Shown in pieces: positions 1 to 4,722 of a DNA stretch of 10,402 bases (position 1 is its first letter; every line of letters starts with the position of its first letter). A program made the translations under genes and the position numbers. Source of the stretch: Bacillota bacterium (lineage in GTDB: Bacteria; Bacillota_I; Bacilli_A; Acholeplasmatales; Acholeplasmataceae); the NCBI GenBank assembly GCA_023431045.1, contig JAEYXZ010000050.1, positions 1 through 10,402 of the forward strand. Reading direction: 5' to 3'. The notes beneath the pieces are model-generated. The model searched no databases and had not been told where the DNA came from. It worked only from the letters and a program-made list of their open reading frames with translations.

Positions 1-420
1 GTAACTGGTGTTGAAATGTTCAGAAAATTACTTGACCAAGCTGAAGCTGGTGACAACGTTGGTACTTTACTACGTGGTGTTGACAGATCAGATGTTGAAC
101 GTGGACAAGTTTTAGCTAAACCAGGATCAGTTAAACCACACTTCAAGTTTACTGCTCAAATCTACGTCTTATCAAAAGAAGAAGGTGGTCGTCATACTGC
201 ATTCTTCACTAACTACCGTCCTCAATTCTATTTCAGAACAACTGACATTACAGGTATCATTACCTTAAATGAAGGAACTGAAATGGTTATGCCAGGTGAT
301 AACACAGAAGTTACTGTTGAATTAATTCACCCAATCGCATTAGAAGAAGGAACTAAGTTCTCTATCCGTGAAGGTGGAAGAACGGTTGCTTCAGGATCAG
401 TCGTTAAAATTCTTGAATAA
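1..420 (+). CDS. tuf: Elongation factor Tu, C-terminal part (5' end outside window)
   Basis: The frame is open from base 1 and encodes the last 139 residues of EF-Tu, the GTPase that delivers aminoacyl-tRNA to the ribosomal A site. The stretch begins at the VTGVEMFRKLL segment of domain II and runs through domain III. Family signatures visible are LLRGV, ERGQVLAKPG, GGRHT, the YRPQFYFRTTDITG segment, VMPGD, LIHPIA and the closing FSIREGGRTVASG. The GTPase domain and the start of domain II lie upstream of the window. The gene ends in TAA and is followed at once by a strong terminator, so it closes its transcription unit. An internal ATG at base 16 is simply a Met of EF-Tu and not the start. 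Identification is near certain. Confidence 0.98.
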   Translation, partial: VTGVEMFRKLLDQAEAGDNVGTLLRGVDRSDVERGQVLAKPGSVKPHFKFTAQIYVLSKEEGGRHTAFFTNYRPQFYFRTTDITGIITLNEGTEMVMPGDNTEVTVELIHPIALEEGTKFSIREGGRTVASGSVVKILE

Positions 421-433
421 TTGATCTAGATTT

Positions 434-460
434 AAAGAGACCTTAGGGTCTCTTTTTTTT
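434..460 (+). terminator. Rho-independent terminator after tuf
   Basis: A 9-bp perfect stem, AAAGAGACC (434-442) with GGTCTCTTT (447-455), closes a TTAG loop and runs into eight T residues. It lies 14 bases after the tuf stop codon and separates tuf from tatD. Confidence 0.95.
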
Positions 461-484
461 CACAGAAATAATGAAAATAGGTGG

Positions 485-521
485 TATAGCATCATCCCTT
501 TAGGTCATTATATGCTATAAT
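485..521 (+). promoter_or_regulatory. Promoter of the tatD operon, extended -10 type, with inverted repeat
   Basis: TGCTATAAT at 513-521 is a perfect extended -10 element (TGnTATAAT). No good -35 hexamer is seen about 17 bases upstream (CATCCC at 493-498), which is normal for extended -10 promoters. Transcription would begin near base 528, giving a leader of roughly 22 bases before the tatD start at 550. TATAGCAT (485-492) and ATGCTATA (512-519) form a perfect 8-bp inverted repeat whose right arm covers most of the -10 element; it may be an operator or chance in AT-rich DNA. Confidence 0.75.
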
Positions 522-549
522 AAACATAAGTTATATGAGGTATAAAAAG

Positions 550-1314
550 ATGATTATTGATACTCATGCACACTTGAATATGGACCAATATGAGCACGAT
601 TTAGAATCTGTTATCAAGCGCTCAAATGAACTTGGAGTAGGAAAGATCATCGTCATTGGAATGGATGATTTTCATAATCAAAAAGCTTTAGAAATAGCTG
701 AAAAGCATGAACATATTTATGCTGCGGTTGGGGTTCATCCAGTTGATATCCATAAAGCTGATGTCAAGGATATCATCCCTTTACTAAGACATCCAAAGGT
801 TGTTGCTGTAGGTGAAACTGGAATTGATCTTTATTGGAATAAAGACAATTTAGAAGCACAAAAACTAGCCTTCAGAAAGCAAATTAAACTTGCGATTGAA
901 TATGATTTACCAATTATCATACATACCAGAGATTCTTTTAATGAAGCCTATGAAACGATTAAACCATTTAAGGGGAAAATTAAAGGAGTCTTTCATTCTT
1001 TTAGTGCCGGACTTAAGGAAGCAAGGATGGCAATTGATTTAGGATTCTATATTGGGATTGGTGGTGTTGTTACTTTTCCAAAAGCAACAATTCTTCACGA
1101 ACTTGCAAAAGAAATTCCACTTGAACATATGTTAGTTGAAACCGATAGTCCTTTCTTAACCCCAGTGCCTTATAGGGGGAAAAGAAATGAACCAGGTTAC
1201 ACCAAATATGTTGTTGATGAAATTGCTAAAATTAAACAAATTGATCCAAGCATTGTCGCAGAAGTTACGACAATGAATGCAAATAAATTATTTAGACTGG
1301 AGCCTTCTACATGA
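550..1314 (+). CDS. tatD: TatD-family metal-dependent hydrolase/DNase
   Basis: 254-residue member of the TatD family, cytoplasmic amidohydrolase-fold metal-dependent nucleases; B. subtilis YabD is a homologue. Family metal-binding positions are visible: H6 and H8 (DTHAHLN), E89 (GETGIDLYW), H125 (IIHTRDS), H149 (HSFSAG, usually HCFSG) and D199 in ETDSPFLTPVPYRGKRNEP. Length is typical. I chose ATG 550 rather than the in-frame ATG at 535: TGAGGT at 536-541 is a good ribosome binding site 8 bases before 550, the protein then begins MIIDTHAH as the family does, and a start at 535 would leave only about 7 leader bases. It heads a four-gene operon, and its TGA stop overlaps the next ATG (ATGA, 1311-1314). 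Cellular role is inferred: DNA degradation or repair. Confidence 0.95.
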   Translation: MIIDTHAHLNMDQYEHDLESVIKRSNELGVGKIIVIGMDDFHNQKALEIAEKHEHIYAAVGVHPVDIHKADVKDIIPLLRHPKVVAVGETGIDLYWNKDNLEAQKLAFRKQIKLAIEYDLPIIIHTRDSFNEAYETIKPFKGKIKGVFHSFSAGLKEARMAIDLGFYIGIGGVVTFPKATILHELAKEIPLEHMLVETDSPFLTPVPYRGKRNEPGYTKYVVDEIAKIKQIDPSIVAEVTTMNANKLFRLEPST

Positions 1315-2054
1315 AAAAAATTCTATCAATCGTTACTTTATTCTTACTCGCCATCACTCTAAGTGCATGTGCTGATTTTTCCTTTGAGTTTCCAGGTGAG
1401 ATTTATGCCCCATCAATTACTGAGGATGAGGCTGATTTTATTGGTATGGTAAGAGAGTTAAAGGCATCAAGTGTTGCCATCCTAAATACATCGGTTACAC
1501 CAAACCGTTATGGTTCTGGTGTCATTATTGAAAATCCAGATGAAGCAAATGATTCAACTTATTACATTATTACCACTCAGTTTAATGTTGAGGATGCAAC
1601 AAACGTCACGGTGTATTTAGCGCCAAATGATTCACTCAATGGTGTTGTTATTGGTGCTCAAGAGGTTTATGATTTAGATGAAGATATCGTTTTAGTTAAA
1701 ATTGTTTCGATTAAAAAACTTACTCCAATTGAATTGATTCCGATTGAAGACTTAGAATCCATCAATTTGAAGTCGATTTTCTCAATTGGTACTGCAATTA
1801 ATTTAGCGTATTTTAACTTCTTAACAAATCCTGCACAAGTGATGGGAATCCAAGATGATATCATCATTCATGGAACCAACTTAAACCCAGGACAAATTGG
1901 TTCACCGCTTTTCTTAAAAGAAAATGGACGATTAATTGGTATTAACATCGCTATTTCAAGTATTATTAATGAACGACCAGAAGTCATGATTAATAAAGCC
2001 ATTTCAATCAATCAAGTTATCACCATTGTTGAAGGTTTATGGGCAACATTATGA
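1311..2054 (+). CDS. HtrA-like lipoprotein with degenerate catalytic triad (pseudoprotease)
   Basis: 247 residues. The N-terminus is a lipoprotein signal peptide: MKK, a hydrophobic stretch, then LSAC with the lipidated Cys at 20, so the mature protein should sit on the outer face of the membrane. The rest aligns by eye with the trypsin-like domain of the next gene: GSG at 68-70, TTQFNVED at 88-95, DEDIVLV at 123-129, NPGQIGSPLF at 192-201. Compared with the active paralogue, catalytic His becomes Phe91 and the Ser of GNSGGP becomes Ile196; only Asp125 remains. It should therefore not cleave peptides by the usual mechanism. There is no PDZ domain. The reading frame is intact and of good length, so this looks like a kept protein, not a decayed gene. 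GGAG at 1299-1302 serves the ATG, which overlaps the tatD stop. A role in substrate binding or in regulating the partner is inference. Confidence 0.85.
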   Translation: MKKILSIVTLFLLAITLSACADFSFEFPGEIYAPSITEDEADFIGMVRELKASSVAILNTSVTPNRYGSGVIIENPDEANDSTYYIITTQFNVEDATNVTVYLAPNDSLNGVVIGAQEVYDLDEDIVLVKIVSIKKLTPIELIPIEDLESINLKSIFSIGTAINLAYFNFLTNPAQVMGIQDDIIIHGTNLNPGQIGSPLFLKENGRLIGINIAISSIINERPEVMINKAISINQVITIVEGLWATL

Positions 2055-3133
2055 GAAAAATATTACTAGGAATTTCTTTGGTGTTCCTGGTTATATTAAC
2101 CGCTTGTCAATCAAGTGTTGTTAACCATCCAACAAGAGAAACACCAACTGAAGAAGAACAAATTGAACTTATTAACCAACTCAAAAATAGTACAGTTGCA
2201 TTACATGGTTATTATATGGATTTGGAAACAGCTCTTGGATCAGGGATGATTTTTATGCGTCAAGATAGTCCAAATGGTAAGTACTATTATTATGTTGTTA
2301 CTAACCAGCACGTGGTTGAAGGCTCAACTCGTATGAATGTTGTAACAGAATATGACCGCGTTGAAATTGGTGATATCTATTCAACATCATTAACTGAGGA
2401 TACACCAGCTCATGAAGATATTGCAATCATACGTTTTGAATCAGATTTTGAGTATCCTGTTATTGAAATTATTCCTTATGAAAATCCAGATACAGTCTTA
2501 AAGGTATCAATCGGTCAAACAGTCTTTGGCATTGGTTCGCCAACGTCAAAAGATAATTTTAACCTTGTTACAAACTATGGTGTTATTAGTGACTTTGGAA
2601 GTCGTTGGATTACTCATACAATCAATATCAATCCAGGTAATAGTGGTGGACCACTATTCTCATATGATGGAACATTCATTGGTATTAATACACAACGTGT
2701 TGAAGTGATTAATGATCGTATTATCTATCTCATATCAGAATCCATTGATGCCAATCAAGTGGCTGATATGATTCAAGTTAGACTAAATGCAGTGACCCCT
2801 AAGTTAGGTATTCAAGTTGTTGACATTGAACAATTCTTATTACTTGATGAGGAAGACAAATATGAATTTGACCCTGAAGATCATGTCAATCCATTGATTG
2901 ATGGCATTGTTGTTTTAGATGTTGGTTCAACGAGATCATCTTATGGAATCTTAGAAATGTATGATGTCATCATTGAAGTTAATGGAAAAGCAGTAACTAG
3001 TGTGACAGATTTCACAACGGCAATTTCTCCAATTAAACTTGGAGATGTGTTTGAAATGGTTGTTTCAAGAAAACATGAAACCCTACCAATTTATGAAGAA
3101 GTTGATGTGGTGGTGACAATCACTCATGCGTGA
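2051..3133 (+). CDS. HtrA/DegP-like serine protease lipoprotein with PDZ-like domain
   Basis: 360 residues. A lipoprotein signal peptide ends in LTAC (lipidated Cys19), followed by a short polar linker and a trypsin-like domain. The triad is His87 (VVTNQHVVEG), Asp123 (HEDIAII) and Ser198 (NINPGNSGGPLF), with GSG at 63-65. Residues about 255-350 (GIQVVDIEQF, then DGIVVLDVGSTRSSYGI and DVIIEVNGKAV) resemble the PDZ domain of DegP/HtrA proteases. The predicted role is extracytoplasmic cleavage of damaged or specific surface proteins. I chose ATG 2051 because ATGA (2051-2054) overlaps the previous stop and gives a compact signal peptide. The alternative ATG 2039 has GAAGG only 3 bases upstream and would add four residues. 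It probably arose by duplication with the preceding gene. Confidence 0.93.
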   Translation: MRKILLGISLVFLVILTACQSSVVNHPTRETPTEEEQIELINQLKNSTVALHGYYMDLETALGSGMIFMRQDSPNGKYYYYVVTNQHVVEGSTRMNVVTEYDRVEIGDIYSTSLTEDTPAHEDIAIIRFESDFEYPVIEIIPYENPDTVLKVSIGQTVFGIGSPTSKDNFNLVTNYGVISDFGSRWITHTININPGNSGGPLFSYDGTFIGINTQRVEVINDRIIYLISESIDANQVADMIQVRLNAVTPKLGIQVVDIEQFLLLDEEDKYEFDPEDHVNPLIDGIVVLDVGSTRSSYGILEMYDVIIEVNGKAVTSVTDFTTAISPIKLGDVFEMVVSRKHETLPIYEEVDVVVTITHA

Positions 3134-3575
3134 GATTATTGATCGACTTATTGATCGAGGCGAATTCATTAGCTTAGTTGAGTCAATGACAGGTGGTGCG
3201 ATTACTGCTAGTATGGTCGAAAATCATTCTGCATCGGAAGTTCTAAGAGAAGCACTTGTTGCATACAGTATTAATGCAAAAACAAAACACTTAAATATCA
3301 CTTTAGATGATCTTAATAAATATGGTGTTGTCAGTGCTGAAATTGCAGCATTAATGGCTTCCCATTATCAAGCAATAACAAAGACCGATATGGTCGTTTC
3401 AATTACTGGGTATGCAGATGGTCATGAGCCTAATGAAGCCTATATCGGTATTTACTACCAAGATGAAATATTGGTTCATCATTTGGTCTTTAAAAGTGGT
3501 CAAACACGCATTCAAAACATTAAAAAATGTGTTAAAGAAACGACCAAATTAATCAAAAAAGTTTTAGGAAAATAA
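3126..3575 (+). CDS. CinA C-terminal domain protein (PncC-type nicotinamide-nucleotide amidase)
   Basis: 149 residues, a stand-alone CinA C-terminal domain without the N-terminal CinA (COG1058) domain. Members of this family (PncC) deamidate nicotinamide mononucleotide to nicotinic acid mononucleotide in NAD salvage. Recognisable positions are VESMTGG at 18-24 (family ESCTGG, with the probable nucleophile Ser20), AYSINAKTKHLNI (family YSNEAK..LLGV), YGVVSAEIA, and VSITGYADG. The family's TGIAGPGG loop is here TGYADGHEP, lacking the Gly-Pro, so the active site is diverged and NMN amidase activity is less certain than the fold. The start overlaps the protease gene by 8 bases (ATGCGTGA) with only a weak GGTGGTGA upstream, pointing to translational coupling. 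No terminator is seen between this gene and the rpsF promoter, so some read-through is likely. Confidence 0.85.
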   Translation: MREIIDRLIDRGEFISLVESMTGGAITASMVENHSASEVLREALVAYSINAKTKHLNITLDDLNKYGVVSAEIAALMASHYQAITKTDMVVSITGYADGHEPNEAYIGIYYQDEILVHHLVFKSGQTRIQNIKKCVKETTKLIKKVLGK

Positions 3576-3577
3576 AG

Positions 3578-3606
3578 TTGTTTTTTATAACATTTAATGT
3601 TATAAT
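3578..3606 (+). promoter_or_regulatory. Promoter of rpsF-ssb-rpsR, with palindrome over the -10 region
   Basis: TTGTTT (3578-3583), a 17-base spacer and a perfect TATAAT (3601-3606) preceded by TGT give a -35 plus extended -10 promoter. The palindrome TATAACATTTAATGTTATA at 3586-3604 (8-bp arms, 3-base centre) spans the spacer and most of the -10. The left arm read on the minus strand is also an extended -10 (TGT then TATAAA at 3589-3584), so the site may fire in both directions. Confidence 0.85.
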
Positions 3607-3625
3607 ACAAAAGCATATATTATTA

Positions 3626-3662
3626 TGTCCTTGCCCGCAGGGGCCAGAGTCCAAAAGGAGGT
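3626..3662 (+). promoter_or_regulatory. Structured rpsF leader, possible S6:S18 autoregulatory element, with anti-SD pairing
   Basis: A GC-rich island stands out in this AT-rich mRNA leader between the promoter and the rpsF ribosome binding site (AGGAGGT, 3656-3662, 7 bases before ATG 3670). CCTTG (3629-3633) can pair with CAGGG (3638-3642) around a CCCG loop. Alternatively TCCTT (3628-3632) can pair with AAGGA (3655-3659) and cover the Shine-Dalgarno. A motif bound by the S6:S18 complex, with a conserved CCG, is known upstream of rpsF in many bacteria. A CCG is present here at 3635-3637, but I can place it in a loop, not clearly in the expected bulge, so the match is partial. Confidence 0.55.
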
Positions 3663-3669
3663 AGAAACG

Positions 3670-3957
3670 ATGAAAAAATATGAAGTTATGTATATCATCC
3701 GTCCTACGTTAGATAGCGAAGCCATTAAGAAATTGGTTGCCGATGTTAACGCAGTATTAACTGCTCAACAAGCAACAATTTTAGAACTAAAAGAAATTGG
3801 CTTAAAAGATCTAGCTTACGAGATTGAGCATCATAAAAAGGGATATTATGTCTGGTTACTCATTGAAGCTTCAACAGAAGCTGTTCATGAACTTGACCGT
3901 GTCATCAATATCACTGAAGACATTATTCGTCACATCATAGTGAAAGAAGGAGAATAA
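3670..3957 (+). CDS. rpsF: 30S ribosomal protein S6
   Basis: 95 residues, the usual length. S6 binds the central domain of 16S rRNA in the small-subunit platform as a heterodimer with S18, encoded two genes downstream. The opening MKKYEVMYIIRPTLD, the IGLKDLAYEIEHHKKGYYVWLLIEA region and RVINITEDIIRHIIVK are diagnostic. ATG 3670 is chosen over the in-frame ATG at 3625 because AGGAGGT sits 7 bases before it and because the extra 15 codons would translate the structured leader. It is first in rpsF-ssb-rpsR, the standard bacterial order. Feedback by S6:S18 on the leader is inferred from known families. Confidence 0.98.
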   Translation: MKKYEVMYIIRPTLDSEAIKKLVADVNAVLTAQQATILELKEIGLKDLAYEIEHHKKGYYVWLLIEASTEAVHELDRVINITEDIIRHIIVKEGE

Positions 3958-3959
3958 GT

Positions 3960-4391
3960 ATGATTAACAGAGTGGTACTCGTTGGTAGAATTACCAAAGA
4001 TGTTGACCTAAGAGCAACCAGTGGTAACGTTTCAGTTACTCAGTTTACAGTTGCAGTTAATCGTCAATTCACTTCACAAAATGGTGAACGTCAAGCAGAT
4101 TTTATTCAGTGCGTTGCATGGAGAAATCAAGCTGAGTTTATGAAGAATTATGTTAAAAAAGGCGCTTTAATTGGCGTAGAAGGTCGTATTCAAACCCGTC
4201 AATACGAAGATAAAGACGGTCAAACGCGTTATGTCACTGAGGTTCAAGTGGATAGTATCCAATTACTTGAATCAAGAGGGGATGTAACCAAACAAAACGA
4301 ATACGAAGAAAAACCAGGCAAAAATCAGGATAACGATGATTTCTATGAGACATCAAAGAAATTAGCGGCTGAGGATGACCTGCCATTCTAA
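3960..4391 (+). CDS. ssb: Single-stranded DNA-binding protein
   Basis: 143 residues. SSB coats single-stranded DNA during replication, repair and recombination and recruits partner proteins through its acidic C-terminal tip. An OB fold covers roughly residues 1-105 (MINRVVLVGRITKDVDLR, then FTVAVNR, ADFIQCVAW, KKGALIGVEGRIQTRQYEDKDG). A short polar linker follows, ending in the conserved tip DDLPF at 139-143. The linker is short compared with the 160-175 residues common in Firmicutes. AAGGAG (3947-3952) lies 7 bases before the ATG, and only two bases separate it from the rpsF stop. The complete tip indicates it is the main replicative SSB. Confidence 0.98.
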   Translation: MINRVVLVGRITKDVDLRATSGNVSVTQFTVAVNRQFTSQNGERQADFIQCVAWRNQAEFMKNYVKKGALIGVEGRIQTRQYEDKDGQTRYVTEVQVDSIQLLESRGDVTKQNEYEEKPGKNQDNDDFYETSKKLAAEDDLPF

Positions 4392-4401
4392 GGAGGATAT
4401 C

Positions 4402-4641
4402 ATGCAAGACAGACCAAAACGTGGTGGTTTTAGAAAACGTAAAAAAGTATGTTACTTTACAGCAAATAAATTTACTCATATTGACTTTAAGGATATTGAA
4501 CTATTAAAGAAATTTATTACTGAACGTGGCAAAATTTTACCTCGTCGCGTGACTGGCACAACTGCTAAGTGGCAAAGACCATTAGCACAAGCAATCAAAC
4601 GTGCACGTCATATGGCATTACTACCATTCGCAAAAGAATAA
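4402..4641 (+). CDS. rpsR: 30S ribosomal protein S18
   Basis: 79 residues, the standard length. S18 pairs with S6 on the 30S platform. Diagnostic segments are the basic N-terminus RPKRGGFRKRKKVCYF, the HIDFKDIELLKKFITERGKI helix region and LPRRVTGTTAKWQRPLAQAI followed by KRARHMALLPF. ATG 4402 is chosen because AGGAGG (4391-4396) is 5 bases upstream and the protein then begins as other S18 proteins do; the in-frame ATG at 4375 lies inside ssb. The ribosome binding site overlaps the ssb stop codon, so the two genes are closely coupled. It is the last gene before a strong terminator. Confidence 0.98.
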   Translation: MQDRPKRGGFRKRKKVCYFTANKFTHIDFKDIELLKKFITERGKILPRRVTGTTAKWQRPLAQAIKRARHMALLPFAKE

Positions 4642-4645
4642 TTAT

Positions 4646-4671
4646 AATCCCCAAAAATTGGGGATTTTTTT
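4646..4671 (+). terminator. Rho-independent terminator after rpsR
   Basis: Stem AATCCCCAA (4646-4654) pairs with TTGGGGATT (4658-4666) around an AAA loop, and a T run follows to 4671. It starts 5 bases after the rpsR stop and closes the rpsF-ssb-rpsR unit. Confidence 0.95.
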
Positions 4672-4672
4672 A

Positions 4673-4702
4673 TCGGCATACATATTAAATGTATGTTATA
4701 AT
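4673..4702 (+). promoter_or_regulatory. Promoter of gdpP-rplI/dnaB, extended -10 type
   Basis: TGTTATAAT at 4694-4702 is a perfect extended -10. The only -35 candidate is TCGGCA (4673-4678, 18-base spacing), weak. CATACAT (4677-4683) and ATGTATG (4689-4695) form a perfect 7-bp inverted repeat in the spacer, touching the TG of the -10. Its position would suit a repressor, but no regulator can be named. Confidence 0.75.
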
Positions 4703-4722
4703 TTAGTCAAGTAGGTGAAACC

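Noticed and set aside
535..549. Upstream in-frame ATG for tatD
   Set aside because: It has no ribosome binding site of its own, lies about 7 bases from the expected transcript start, and its codons contain the GAGGT that serves the ATG at 550.
2526..2708. 60-codon plus-strand frame inside the HtrA-like gene
   Set aside because: It overlaps the GNSGGP region of a clear protein-coding gene in another frame, and has no recognisable protein features.
3576..3600. Terminator after the cinA-type gene using the T run at 3581-3586
   Set aside because: No stem precedes the T run; the palindrome lies after it and fits the promoter better.
3625..3669. Longer rpsF start at 3625
   Set aside because: It would translate the structured GC-rich leader and the AGGAGGT site, and S6 proteins begin at MKKYEVMY (3670).
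4375..4401. Longer rpsR start at 4375
   Set aside because: It lies inside ssb, and the AGGAGG at 4391-4396 clearly serves ATG 4402.
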